Shown: positions 1 to 10,700 of the stretch, one piece after another
Position numbering within the stretch: the first letter of the stretch is position 1
Layout: every line of letters starts with the position of its first letter
Origin: Bacteroides uniformis
GTDB lineage: Bacteria > Bacteroidota > Bacteroidia > Bacteroidales > Bacteroidaceae
NCBI RefSeq assembly: GCF_025147485.1
Contig: NZ_CP102263.1
Coordinates: 381,001 to 445,000 of the forward strand
DNA: 64,000 bases
Reading direction: 5' to 3'
Program-made: the position numbers and the translations under genes
The notes under the pieces: generated by a model
Seen by the model: the letters and a program-made list of their open reading frames with translations, nothing else
Databases searched by the model: none
What the model was told of the DNA's origin: nothing

Positions 1-960
1 TGTCTTTTTTCCTTTTATCACAGGCAGAAAACTTTTTCCATCAAGACCTTTGGGCACTGATGCACCAGCAATATCAAGCAGGGTAGGTGTGACATCTACA
101 TATTCACACATGGCATCCGTTTCACTTCCAGGCATAGTGACCCCTTTCCAACGTACAATAAAGCCAGTTTGCAAACCAGCATCATAACAAGTCCATTTGG
201 CAAACGGAAATTGATGCCCTTGTTCACTTGTAAATATAAACACTGTGTTTTCATCCAGATTATATTTCTTAATAAGTGCATCAATTTTGCCAACATCCGT
301 ATCCAGCTGATTAATTTCGGCAAGATAATTAGCATAATTCTTCCTTGTCTCTTTTGTATCGACAAGTGTTGGAGGAAGCGTCAACTTCTCTGCATCAAAA
401 AGCGACCGATTGCCTCTTGTCCAAGGAGAGTGTGGATCATTTGAAGCCAGATACAAAAAGAAAGCTTGTTTCTTTACTGCAACATCAGCAATAAAAAGCT
501 CTAAATCCGGAATATTCAGATTTTTATAGTCACCACTCAAATACTCAAAAGGGAATGCCTCCAAAGGAGCAATATGCCGTTTACCTTGCATGGCTACCCG
601 ATAACCTGCCTTTTTCAAATAATACGGAAGCGTCTTAACTCCTTCATCAATAAATGTATGATTAGGATATGCACCCGACTTCACTGGATAAAGTCCTGTC
701 AACAAACAATGTCTGGTAGGGGAGCTCATAGCCGTAGCCTGAAAAAATCGGTTGAATTTCAAACCTTCAGATGCAATTCTATCAATATTAGGAGTTACGG
801 CATCCGGACTCCCATAGCAACCGAGATCCCCCATACGGCAATCATCAGCTATAACCAAAATAATATTGGGAAGTGTATTCTGGGCTACCGCGGATATACT
901 CGAAAGAGTTACACCAGCCATCACCAACAATTGCGTTTTACAGATATTCATAACATCCAT
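1..960 (-). CDS. S1-family sulfatase, serine type (3' end cut by window)
   Basis: About 320 residues of a secreted sulfatase are visible; the C-terminal part lies left of the window. The N-terminus is signal-peptide-like and is followed by PNIILVIADD (metal-binding Asp pair at 39-40) and the sulfatase signature S-S-P-T-R at residues 79-83. The Ser is the residue oxidised to formylglycine, which in anaerobes needs the radical-SAM maturase anSME; that gene is not in the window. The sequence looks closest to the sulfamidase-like (N-sulfoglucosamine sulfohydrolase) branch, but this is an impression and does not assign a substrate. Start chosen at 960; an in-frame ATG at 951 is equally possible. 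It begins 24 bases after the GH2 stop and is the last visible gene of the susC-led operon. Confidence 0.88.
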   Translation of the reverse strand, partial: MDVMNICKTQLLVMAGVTLSSISAVAQNTLPNIILVIADDCRMGDLGCYGSPDAVTPNIDRIASEGLKFNRFFQATAMSSPTRHCLLTGLYPVKSGAYPNHTFIDEGVKTLPYYLKKAGYRVAMQGKRHIAPLEAFPFEYLSGDYKNLNIPDLELFIADVAVKKQAFFLYLASNDPHSPWTRGNRSLFDAEKLTLPPTLVDTKETRKNYANYLAEINQLDTDVGKIDALIKKYNLDENTVFIFTSEQGHQFPFAKWTCYDAGLQTGFIVRWKGVTMPGSETDAMCEYVDVTPTLLDIAGASVPKGLDGKSFLPVIKGKKT

Positions 961-984
961 ATCTAAATTATCAATATTATACCT

Positions 985-2799
985 TTATTCTGCAGATAAA
1001 GAGTTACATATTTTTTTATTAATTTCTCTAACTCTTTCTTCCTCTATTTTTATGGCCTTGCGATCATAAGTCATCAGTCCATTCACTTCCACCTCAACAT
1101 CGGTCGTTTGTGTATAAACAGCACCCGACACCCCTCTAGGGACAAGTTCAAGCAAGCTTTCCCCAAACTTTACATATTCATCAGTAACTTCTTTAGTGTT
1201 TTTAAACTGCACATATCCCCAGTTCTTATTAGGTTGCCAAAGGTGCCCCTTCATAGGTAAGCCAATACCACCATATTCCCCAACCACATTTACCTGAGTG
1301 GGTTCATACATCATCAACTCCGGCCGGGGATACCGATGTATATCCAAAATATCACCCACCTTATAATAATGATTACCACCACTAGCAGCATTTACCAATC
1401 GGGAAGGGTCATAATACTCTGTCCATTCTGCTATTTCTTTTGTTTTGAATTGTCCCCAAGCCTCATTGAAAGGAACCCAAACAACAATAGAGGGATATGG
1501 CATAAGATAGTCCATTATTTCTCTCCATTCTTTCTTAAAATTCTCTTCTGATTCAATGGAGCGTTCGTTCTCCTTACCATCAAAATAATTATATTGAATC
1601 CATTTAGGAGAATTATCACCACTCGGCATATCTTGCCACACAAGAATACCTAGACGATCGCAATGCGTATACCAGCGTGCAGGCTCTACCTTTATATGCT
1701 TACGAATCATATTGAACCCCCAATCTTTCGTTTTCTCAATATCATATGCCAGAGCTTCGTCTGTCGGAGCTGTATATAATCCATCTGGCCACCAACCTTG
1801 ATCCAAGGGACCAAACTGGAAACAGTCTTTATTATTGAGCTGCATACGCATAATACCATCCTTATCCTTATGCATTGAGATTTTACGCATTGCAGCATAA
1901 CTCTTAACTTTATCAGTCTTCTTCCCCTTATCTAACAAAGTTACCTCCAAATCATATAAGAAGGGAGATTCCGGAGACCATAACTTAACATCTGCAAGAG
2001 CAAGTTCCAATGTTTCCCCTACAACACCCTTAGTCATTGCCACTATGGTATTCTGTTCCTTCAATACAATCTGCACGACATCCGACGATGTAGTGTTTTG
2101 TGTACCAACTTTCACTTTCAAGTTCTTATTATCAATATCTGCAACAGAAACTACATTAGATATATATTTGCTACTTACCGGCTCTAACCATACCGTTTGC
2201 CAAATACCAGAAACCGGAGTGTACCAAATAGCATGGGGATTCTTTACTTGTTTCCCTCTAGGTATATACGATTCATTTGTAGGATCCCAAACCTTCACTA
2301 CAAGCTTCTGGCTACCTGATGTCAAAAAAGGAGTTATATCAAATTTAAACGGTACATATCCCCCTGTATGTGTACCAATTTTCACATCATTCAAATATAT
2401 CTCCGCTTTCCAGTCAACTGCTCCAAAATGTAAAAGAATATTCTTACCTCTCCAGCTAGAAGGAATATTGAAAGTTCTCTTATACCACAATTCTTTCTCT
2501 TTACCCAATTCTTTCTGCACACCAGAAAGACTTGATTCAACAGCAAAAGGAACAAGTATCTTTCCATCAAATTTTTGTGGTTCTTTTTGTCCGAAGGGTA
2601 AAATCGCATATTCCCATAACCCGTTAAGGTTCAACCAGCTGTCCCGTTCCATAATAGGACGGGGATATTCCGAAAGTATATTATCAAGATTAAGCGTTTC
2701 CGCCCATGCAGTCTTAATCTTATCACCTGCAGGTTTCCACTGAGCCGACATAGATATACTTAAAAATAAGAATGCAATAAATATTAATTTAGTTTTCAT
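985..2799 (-). CDS. Glycoside hydrolase family 2 enzyme, secreted
   Basis: 604 residues. A signal peptide (about 1-19, ending in SMSAQ) is followed by the GH2 jelly-roll (about 55-210), an immunoglobulin-like domain (about 210-305) and the TIM barrel. The catalytic acid/base is in the motif PFNEAWG (Glu446) and the nucleophile in VVGEYGG (Glu508). GH2 includes beta-galactosidases, beta-mannosidases and beta-glucuronidases, and nothing visible here decides between them. With no lipobox it is probably periplasmic. It lies 69 bases after the GH125 gene and is co-oriented with the mannan enzymes and sulfatases, so it may remove a beta-linked cap or side sugar from the polysaccharide. Length is normal for the shorter Bacteroides GH2 proteins. 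Confidence 0.88.
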   Translation of the reverse strand: MKTKLIFIAFLFLSISMSAQWKPAGDKIKTAWAETLNLDNILSEYPRPIMERDSWLNLNGLWEYAILPFGQKEPQKFDGKILVPFAVESSLSGVQKELGKEKELWYKRTFNIPSSWRGKNILLHFGAVDWKAEIYLNDVKIGTHTGGYVPFKFDITPFLTSGSQKLVVKVWDPTNESYIPRGKQVKNPHAIWYTPVSGIWQTVWLEPVSSKYISNVVSVADIDNKNLKVKVGTQNTTSSDVVQIVLKEQNTIVAMTKGVVGETLELALADVKLWSPESPFLYDLEVTLLDKGKKTDKVKSYAAMRKISMHKDKDGIMRMQLNNKDCFQFGPLDQGWWPDGLYTAPTDEALAYDIEKTKDWGFNMIRKHIKVEPARWYTHCDRLGILVWQDMPSGDNSPKWIQYNYFDGKENERSIESEENFKKEWREIMDYLMPYPSIVVWVPFNEAWGQFKTKEIAEWTEYYDPSRLVNAASGGNHYYKVGDILDIHRYPRPELMMYEPTQVNVVGEYGGIGLPMKGHLWQPNKNWGYVQFKNTKEVTDEYVKFGESLLELVPRGVSGAVYTQTTDVEVEVNGLMTYDRKAIKIEEERVREINKKICNSLSAE

Positions 2800-2868
2800 C
2801 TGATACCAATATTATTAAGTGTTTATAAATTCTATAATAGTAATTATGTCTATAACTATAGCAATCCC

Positions 2869-4338
2869 TTATTGAATACTGTTCAGTAAATCAGTCTTAC
2901 CTTCATTCACCAGTTTCAATATTAACTCACCAAACAGTGTATTTTGCCATGCAAACCATGCACGAGTAAAATTAGCAGGATTATCCTTATGAAAAGATTC
3001 GTGTATGAAACCTGTATCTGCATCTGTATTCATAAGCGTCTTAACACACCATACAATTTCCTTATCATCCTGGCTCGTAAATGCTTTCATCATAATACTC
3101 ATGGGCCATATCATATCATAGCCAATATGGGGACCACCTATTCCTTCACCAGCCGTTCCCTTGAAGAAATAAGGATTATCCTTACTCCACACAAACTTCC
3201 GTGTATTCTGATATATAGGATCATTGACATCCACATCTCCCAAATATGCCATTGACAAAAGACTCGGAGCATTAGAGTCATCCATCAAATATTGATTTCC
3301 AAAACCATCGACTTCAAATGCATATATCTGTCCATACTGGGGATGATTGCAGACCGCATATCTCCTAAGAGCATCCTCCACTTCCTGTGCCAAATGCACA
3401 CACTCCTCAGACATAGCCGTTTCCTTATTCACTGTTACCAAAATCTCAGCAGCCTTACGCAAAGATGTTACTGCAAAGAAATTAGATGGAATCAAGAATT
3501 GATAAGTTGTCGCATCATCTGAAGGTCTGAAACAAGATACAATCAAGCCAACTGGATTCACTGGATTACCCAATCCATTATTGTTCATTGTATCCAATTG
3601 CCGTTCTGTTCTACGCTGAAATCTATAAGGACCTACTCCATTTTTACGTTGTTGCTCCTTAAAAGTTTTCAGAATATTTTCAATAGCTTGTAGCCATTCT
3701 TCATCAAATATACTTATATCACCAGTCGTTTTCCAATAATGATAAGCCAATCGTAGAGGATAACAAAGAGAATCTATTTCCCATTTCCTTTCGTGCAACC
3801 CCTCTTTCATGTCAGTCATATCCCGCATCCACTGATGATCCGGATTGGGGTCATAAGGGTCCAAAAATGCATTCGCATAGGGATCTATATTAATGCACTT
3901 GAACTGCCGCCGAATAACCCCTGCAAGCATCGCCTTCAACTCTGGATCTTGATTAGCCAGCTGTACATAAGGCCATACTTGCGCACCCGAATCACGAAGC
4001 CACATAGCATGTATATCTCCAGTATAGACAACCGTATCATCCTTACCATCTGTTTTCCTATAACGCACTGTAGTATCTAACGTATTCGGGAAACAATTTT
4101 CAAACATCCACGCCAGTTTAGGATTAGTCAACTCACTTTTAATTCTGCGTATTTCGGCCTCTACAGCTTGAGAAACAAATAGTCTATCTTGAAGTAAAGG
4201 GCGTTTGGTCTTATATTTTAGAGCTGTAGTAGCTACATGTGTATTATCTTTGGACAATACATAATCTGAAGCCTGAGCATTGCTTCCAGTAGCCAATACC
4301 ATGGCCAATATATAAAAACTAATACTTCTATTTTTCAT
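2869..4338 (-). CDS. GH125 exo-alpha-1,6-mannosidase
   Basis: 489 residues with a cleavable signal peptide (ends about residue 23, SNAQA), so probably periplasmic. The sequence follows the GH125 (formerly DUF1237) pattern: MWLRDSGAQVWPY near 112, then WEIDSLCYP, whose Asp189 matches the general acid, and GEGIGGPHIG, whose Glu398 matches the general base. GH125 enzymes invert and release mannose from non-reducing alpha-1,6 ends. Downstream of GH76 by 14 bases, it would finish oligosaccharides made by that enzyme. Start supported by the signal peptide and the tight spacing. Confidence 0.93.
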   Translation of the reverse strand: MKNRSISFYILAMVLATGSNAQASDYVLSKDNTHVATTALKYKTKRPLLQDRLFVSQAVEAEIRRIKSELTNPKLAWMFENCFPNTLDTTVRYRKTDGKDDTVVYTGDIHAMWLRDSGAQVWPYVQLANQDPELKAMLAGVIRRQFKCINIDPYANAFLDPYDPNPDHQWMRDMTDMKEGLHERKWEIDSLCYPLRLAYHYWKTTGDISIFDEEWLQAIENILKTFKEQQRKNGVGPYRFQRRTERQLDTMNNNGLGNPVNPVGLIVSCFRPSDDATTYQFLIPSNFFAVTSLRKAAEILVTVNKETAMSEECVHLAQEVEDALRRYAVCNHPQYGQIYAFEVDGFGNQYLMDDSNAPSLLSMAYLGDVDVNDPIYQNTRKFVWSKDNPYFFKGTAGEGIGGPHIGYDMIWPMSIMMKAFTSQDDKEIVWCVKTLMNTDADTGFIHESFHKDNPANFTRAWFAWQNTLFGELILKLVNEGKTDLLNSIQ

Positions 4339-4352
4339 TTTTTCTTTATAAT

Positions 4353-5582
4353 TTATAGATTACAATTTAAGATTGCAAGGCGTGCATACATTTCTACCAT
4401 AGCAGCCTGCGTCAACAACCATTTTTTCGGGTCGCAACATTCTCCACTATAATCCACACCAAACAAGCCATATTCATCTCTTGCATGAAGCCATGCATAA
4501 TCCAGACTTTTAGCAAATTCCGTCACATACATATCATTTTTATCCAAACTATATAACTCTGCAAAACCTCGTAACATAACGGCAGAAAACCATACATCTC
4601 CCTTTTTCAATAAACGGATCTGCTTTCCACTTGCCGTTACATAGTCTCTAAAAAAATAATCATAACATGACTTTGCTATTTTCTGGGCATCGATAAGATA
4701 TACCGTATCTTTTGTCAACTTATATTGAATCGCCGCAGACTGCATCATTTGTCCGCTATTATAAGCATGCTTTGCCGGTCCAACACTTCCGTCAATATTT
4801 ATCCGATCAAAATACAAATAATCAGTCTTGTCTTGAAGATGTTCCTTTGTCCAACTATACATTTCCTTTCCCTGATAAAAATAAGTACTGTCTTGAGTTG
4901 CTTCAAAAAGTTTGAATGCAAGCACCGAAGCAGGAGCATTGGTACAAGTATTCTTTGAAAACTTCTTTTGTTCACACCAATAGATGCCTCCATCAAATGT
5001 ATCATCCATGCCACTAAGAATAAAACTCCAAATCATCTTGGCTTTGCCCAAGTACTCCTTATCCCTTGTTAACATATACAGATTTGTAAACTCAATGCCT
5101 ATCCATATATTATCATCATAATAACGATCCGATTGATGAACAAACGTCACATACGACGCATAGGCATGTGGTTCTCTTTTTATATCATAATATTCTTCTA
5201 AACCGGACAATACTTTTTCCTTCAACAATCTATAAAGTTTTTTATCCCGTGTAGCCTCGTATAAAGCATTCACAGCTGAGAAGGTACCCGAATAAGGCCA
5301 TAAATAAGAATAGTCTTTGGGAATGCTGTTCCGTTTATCAAACAAAATCTTTTCAGAAGCTTTGTCAAAAGGAAATGTTTCCCGCAGCAAGCACGAATTC
5401 GGAATAGAATAGTTCTGATAGAGGGAGTCCAGAAGTATCCGGGCTCTCTCTAAACAGACATTTTTCTCCATTCCACTGTTTTTTTCATTATTCTCCACAT
5501 TACAACCAGCCAAACTGACGCCAATGATAAAATTAAAAACCAAAAACAGTCTCAAGAAGAAGTTCGTTCGCATCACAATCAT
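4353..5582 (-). CDS. GH76 endo-alpha-1,6-mannanase-like lipoprotein
   Basis: 409 residues. The hydrophobic N-terminus ends in the lipobox SLAGC (Cys27), followed by an Asn/Glu-rich stretch (NVENNE), which in Bacteroides favours display on the cell surface. The catalytic pair of consecutive aspartates of GH76 is seen in RYYDDNIW (Asp156-Asp157). Family enzymes retain configuration and cut alpha-1,6-mannan internally (yeast mannan, mycobacterial lipomannan). Its place directly after SusD and the SusE-like lipoprotein (3-base gap) fits a surface endo-enzyme feeding SusCD. The start could also be the Met three codons in (5573). Confidence 0.92.
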   Translation of the reverse strand: MIVMRTNFFLRLFLVFNFIIGVSLAGCNVENNEKNSGMEKNVCLERARILLDSLYQNYSIPNSCLLRETFPFDKASEKILFDKRNSIPKDYSYLWPYSGTFSAVNALYEATRDKKLYRLLKEKVLSGLEEYYDIKREPHAYASYVTFVHQSDRYYDDNIWIGIEFTNLYMLTRDKEYLGKAKMIWSFILSGMDDTFDGGIYWCEQKKFSKNTCTNAPASVLAFKLFEATQDSTYFYQGKEMYSWTKEHLQDKTDYLYFDRINIDGSVGPAKHAYNSGQMMQSAAIQYKLTKDTVYLIDAQKIAKSCYDYFFRDYVTASGKQIRLLKKGDVWFSAVMLRGFAELYSLDKNDMYVTEFAKSLDYAWLHARDEYGLFGVDYSGECCDPKKWLLTQAAMVEMYARLAILNCNL

Positions 5583-5585
5583 TAA

Positions 5586-6053
5586 CTATGGTTTTCTTAT
5601 GATAGTTATAGTACGGCTCTGTGTAGCCAAAGCAGTTTTAACTCCTCTATTAGAACGTACAGTCCACTTTAGCGTAACCTCTTGCCCGGCAGCGGCACCC
5701 GCTTTTTCTGCAATGCTATTCAACACAGTTGGTGTAATTGTAGCTCCAGTACTCAAACTCTTGTTGTCAGAAGCTTGAATATGGACCGGAGAAGAGAAAT
5801 TCCCTTCCGCTTTGTCAAACAACACATCATAATACACAAGGCTATAACCATCTTGCGCCTCAGCCTCTTCCCATTCAAACAAGACATTACCCGATGATTG
5901 CAGATCAATACGGCTATTATCTATCGGTACTATAAGAGCTTCTACTGCCGTAACATTCAAATCTTCAAATTCTTTGGTATCATCGCACCCCACAAAAATC
6001 ATCATTATTCCCCAAAGCGATGCTATAAGGATAAACAATAAACTATTTCTCAT
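5586..6053 (-). CDS. Small SusE-like surface lipoprotein
   Basis: 155 residues with a lipoprotein signal (lipobox FVGC, Cys23) followed at once by DDTKEFED, the acidic signal typical of surface-exposed Bacteroides lipoproteins. The rest resembles one beta-sandwich (fibronectin/SusE-N-like) domain: LFEWEEAEAQDGYSLVYYDVLFD, then VTLKWTVRSNRGVK. SusE-position proteins usually have further starch- or glycan-binding domains; this one stops after the first, so it is short for the family. Lying between susD and GH76, it probably helps bind the polysaccharide, but no binding residues can be named. Confidence 0.7.
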   Translation of the reverse strand: MRNSLLFILIASLWGIMMIFVGCDDTKEFEDLNVTAVEALIVPIDNSRIDLQSSGNVLFEWEEAEAQDGYSLVYYDVLFDKAEGNFSSPVHIQASDNKSLSTGATITPTVLNSIAEKAGAAAGQEVTLKWTVRSNRGVKTALATQSRTITIIRKP

Positions 6054-6077
6054 CTTTTCAAAATTTAATTAATAAAA

Positions 6078-7697
6078 TCAATAACCAGGGTTTTGCCCCA
6101 AATTAGGATTAATCACCAATTGCTGTCTCGGAATAGCCCATAGATAATCACGATCCTTATTAAAGCTTCTATCACGATAAGTAAAATACTCCAATTTACC
6201 TTCATTCAATTTAAATTTTGCACCCCTAACCGGTTCATTCAACACAGTTTCAGCAATCTTCCAACGACGGATATCATAGATGCGGGTTCCTTCCAAAGCA
6301 AGTTCAACACGACGTTCATCCCTAATAATCTGGCGTAAATCTCCATTAGCAGGATAATCCATTGCCGCCGAAGTATTATCAAATCCTGCCCTCTGACGAA
6401 GCCGCTTGATAGTCTTGTCCCAGATATCTGAATTCATTTCACCAAGTTCATTTTTAGCCTCTGCATACATCAATAGGACATCGGCAAAACGCAATGTTAT
6501 GAGATTGATATTACACTGCCATGAGGTACCAGTAGTCCATGCCTCTTGATTTGTATCATAATATTTGCGATAAAAGTATCCGGTATGTCCTCCGTTTTCG
6601 CGTCCGATCTTATCCAACGTATTATTTTTAGGATCATTCGGATCCACATTTACAGTAATCGCATTGCCTTCTTTATCCTCAATGACACTGCCATGATGCA
6701 CAATAGTCATATCAAAACGTGGGTCACGGTCAACATAATCCCCCTTACTTTCATCCCATTTACTGCCATCCTTCATTAAATAAGTATCTACCAAGCTTTG
6801 AGTCGGGCTTGCCAATACGTACTGTACCAGCGGTAGACTAAAAGGAACATAAGTAGAAATATTACCCCAAGTTCGTTTTTCGGGAACATACTGAATATCC
6901 AGAATGATTTCTGAGTTGTATTCATTTTCCTTGAAAAAGAGTTTCTGGTAATCAGGGAAAAGTTCATACTTACCGTAATTATCTGTATTAATAAGCTTTT
7001 CTGTATATTGCACAACCTTTTCCCATTCATTGAAGTTCAATGCAATTCTTGCATTCATTGCCATCGCCGCACCAGCAGTAATTCGGCCTCTATCTGTAAC
7101 GTCATACTCTTCCTTTGTAGGAAGTATCTCCGCTATTTCCTCCAATTCTTTATGTATCCAAGCTACAATTTCAGACTGAGTTGTAGGAGAAATAGTCTTT
7201 GCAGTTGCCTCATCGATATCCTCCGTAAAGAAAGGAACATCTCCGTACCAGTTTGTTGCTTGAAAGAATAAGAATGCCCTGACAAATCGTGCTTCCGCTT
7301 TCATCCGGTTTTTACGACCTTCGTCCATAGGCACACGGTCTATATTCTCCAAAAGAGTATGCGCCGTTTTAATGCCGCTATATATACTTTTCCACACATC
7401 ATCAAAAAGAGCAGTAGATGACGTTGCTTGTCCATTGCCAATAGTCTTCACAGCATCACCTCCATAACCATTATAGAGATTGTCACTCAATCTTTCATCG
7501 CGAAAGAGCCAATCTGCCGAATTCATTTGCTTGTAAGCCATATTCAGCAAAGCCGATGCATTTGCTTCAGAAGTCCAATAAGTCTCATCCGTATATTTGT
7601 CAGTAGGAATCACATCCAGTTCGACGCAGCTCAACATTGACAGCATGCAAAATAAGGATAGACACCAGGATGAATATCTAAATAATATTGCTTTCAT
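6078..7697 (-). CDS. SusD/RagB-family glycan-binding lipoprotein
   Basis: 539 residues. Lipobox MLSC near residue 24, then the SusD N-terminal pattern (LDVIPTDKYTDETYWTSEANASALLNMAYKQM) and TPR-like helices. C-terminal signature features are present: LRFADVLLMYAEAKNELGE, RLRQRAGFD, RDERRVELALEGTRIYDIRRW and the terminal LGQNPGY. SusD proteins form the lid of the SusC channel and bind glycan at the surface. It follows susC by 24 bases in the same operon. The sequence does not show which sugar it binds. Confidence 0.97.
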   Translation of the reverse strand: MKAILFRYSSWCLSLFCMLSMLSCVELDVIPTDKYTDETYWTSEANASALLNMAYKQMNSADWLFRDERLSDNLYNGYGGDAVKTIGNGQATSSTALFDDVWKSIYSGIKTAHTLLENIDRVPMDEGRKNRMKAEARFVRAFLFFQATNWYGDVPFFTEDIDEATAKTISPTTQSEIVAWIHKELEEIAEILPTKEEYDVTDRGRITAGAAMAMNARIALNFNEWEKVVQYTEKLINTDNYGKYELFPDYQKLFFKENEYNSEIILDIQYVPEKRTWGNISTYVPFSLPLVQYVLASPTQSLVDTYLMKDGSKWDESKGDYVDRDPRFDMTIVHHGSVIEDKEGNAITVNVDPNDPKNNTLDKIGRENGGHTGYFYRKYYDTNQEAWTTGTSWQCNINLITLRFADVLLMYAEAKNELGEMNSDIWDKTIKRLRQRAGFDNTSAAMDYPANGDLRQIIRDERRVELALEGTRIYDIRRWKIAETVLNEPVRGAKFKLNEGKLEYFTYRDRSFNKDRDYLWAIPRQQLVINPNLGQNPGY

Positions 7698-7721
7698 AAT
7701 TTATATTACATTTAATCATTT

Positions 7722-10700
7722 TCAAAATTGAATTTCAATTCCACCACCAAAATATTTCAAGGTCGGATAATTTCGTCCACTATTGGCACTGCTAGTATCC
7801 ATACTGTTACCAAATTCAGTTGATTCCGGATCAATGAACTTGTTCTTAGTAAATGTCAATAAATTCTGACCATTCAAAAACACTCTAACCTTTTTCATTC
7901 CTATTTTTTTCGTATAGGAAGCAGGTATTGTATAACCAATCTGTATATCTTTCAAACGAAGATAAGCAGCATTATATAAGTTTCTATCCGATGAATGTTT
8001 ATAGTTGTGCTGATAAGATGACGAAGCCACGTTTATCAACCGAGGATATCTGGCATCCCTATTGTCCGGAGTCCAATAGTCCAGTTGGTGCTCATATATC
8101 ACATATGAATAACTTCCATGGAAAGCCTCAATCATTTCTCCCCGGAGGGCCATATCACGTTTTCCAACTCCTTGCCACAACATACTGAAGTCAAGACCTT
8201 TCCAACTGAAATTATAATTAAACCCAAAGACATAACGCGGGAAAGCATTTCCAAGTACAACCCGGTCATCATCATTTATTACTCCATTCTTATCTATATC
8301 AACGTATTTCACATCTCCCGGTTGCAATTTTACTCCCTCGAATTTCGGAGAATTCTGGATTTCCTCTTCAGTCTGGAACAGTCCATCAGTCCGGAATCCA
8401 TAATAACTATTAATGGCTTCCCCCTCTCTAATGATTCGTTCAACACCATCAGTCAGCTTTACAGACTCATCCCCATATTCCAGTACCTTGTTACGGGAAT
8501 CTCCGATATTGAAGCCGAACAAATGAGAAAAATCTTTATGCTTGAATCTATAGTTAACAGTAAGTTCCCAACCATTATTGCGCACCTTACCAATATTAGC
8601 TTTTGGGACAGCCCCTCCTAATGTGCCGGGACTTAATGGTGTCAATAAAATATCTGAAGTATTCTTTTGGAATACATCAAAAGTAACATTCAATGCATTT
8701 TTCAAAAAAGAAGCATCAAAACCAATATTAAAGGTTTTGGTTTTCTCCCAAGACAATTCAGAATTTCCAAATGTAAATCCTGTACCTGTTACAGAAGAAT
8801 TGTTAAAACCATACTGATCTGAATTTACTTTATAGGTAGTCAAGTACTGATAATCATCAACAGTTTGTGAACCTAACAAACCATACGAACCACGGATTTT
8901 CATATCTCCTACTTTGTCCTTCCAAAATGACAAAAAGTTCTCTTCAGATATTCTCCATCCTAAGGACATTGATGGAAAAAAGCCCCAACGATTATCTTTT
9001 GCAAAACGGGAAGAACCATCATAGCGAGCATTCACTTCTGCATAATACTTATCTTTATAGGAATATCCTAATCTTCCCAGCCATGAATGCAAAGCACGTT
9101 CACGGAAACCATTCGGAGTATTGTAACTTGAAGTTTCATAAACTGTATCATCTGTATCCTGATAAAGGTCTGGATCGACAAAATTACGTCTGATTTCATT
9201 TTTTTCACTACGGAAAGATTCAGATGTAAATCCAAATAAACCCGTCACTTGATGCACATCATTATAAGTATGATTGTAATCAAGGAAAAATTGCAAGTTC
9301 AGCATTGTTGCTTTATTGTTATAATCCTGAATACTATAATTTTTACTTTGTCCAGCATTAGCAATCTGATCTTTATTTAAATATTTATATACCGGGTAAT
9401 ATCTTCTCTTAATCAATCGATGCTCTGAAATAATATCATAACCAACAACACCTCTCAATTTCAGTCCTTGCCAGATTTTCAGATCACCAGAAACAATTCC
9501 CTGAAAATGGTCTTTGTCATTAGTTGTCAGTCCACCATGCCTCAATCTAGCCAAATAATTACCACCGGTCGTTATTTCATTATTATAATACTTGCCATCC
9601 TCATCTGGATACAGTGAATAAGTATTATAGGTTGGAACACGCATAACGTCTGCCAACTGCATATCTCCTCTATCCGAGCGTCCCTCATTTCTATCATAAG
9701 CAAGAAGAACCTTTAACTTTAAACGCTGGATTTCAGAAGTCAGATTACTTCGGAAATTATATTTCTTGATACCAAAATCTTGTCCTTTAAAGTTGCTTTC
9801 CTGATCATAGTAGCCAAAAGACACATTATATGTTGTCACTTTCGAGCCACCTTGCACATTAATATTATAGTTCTGCTGCAATGCATTCTTCATAATGGCT
9901 TTATATCCCCATTCACTATCTCCTTTTGCAAACTCATGAATCTGTTCTGGAGTATAAATAGGATCTTTCCCAGCATTCACATATGAATCATTCCGTAACA
10001 ATGCATTCTGATATCCTGATACAGGTTTTAATAATATATCAGGATTTTGATTTCCTACAGATGCAGTAAACGTAACAACCGGTTTCATATCAGTTCGTCC
10101 CTGCTTAGTTGTAATTAAGATAACTCCATTTGCCGAACGAGAGCCATAGATGGCCGCCGTACCCGCATCCTTCAAAACAGAAACGGACTCTATATCATTC
10201 GGATTAAGCAGATTCATTGCATTAATATCATTTGCTGCCATGCCATCAATCACAACCAAGGGATCATTGTTATTCATAGAACTGACTCCACGGATATTAA
10301 TATTAATATTATTATTATTAGGATTCATGTTGCGTTGTTGTATAGATAGACTTGGCGTCGCACCTTGTAATGCTTGAGTTATATTGGCTACAGGACGATC
10401 CTTTATCACATCATCACGAATCTGGTCTACTGCGCCAATTACATGTTTACGGGTAGTCGTACCGTAACCAATGACAATTACTTCATCCAGCAATTCACTA
10501 TCTTCTTTCATAGTAATTGTATGGAAAGAAGCATTTCCTGCCTTCACCTCTATTTTATCATAACCAATATATGAAAATACCAAAATATCATTTGCACTAC
10601 ATGCAATCGAGAAATTACCATTTACATCTGTTACGGCACCATTGGTGGTTCCTTTGACAACTACACTCACCCCAATCAGAGGTTCTCCTGTCGCATCTTT

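Noticed and set aside
2045..2743. 232-codon open frame on the plus strand opposite the GH2 gene
   Set aside because: Antisense to the GH2 jelly-roll region, with no promoter or ribosome site.
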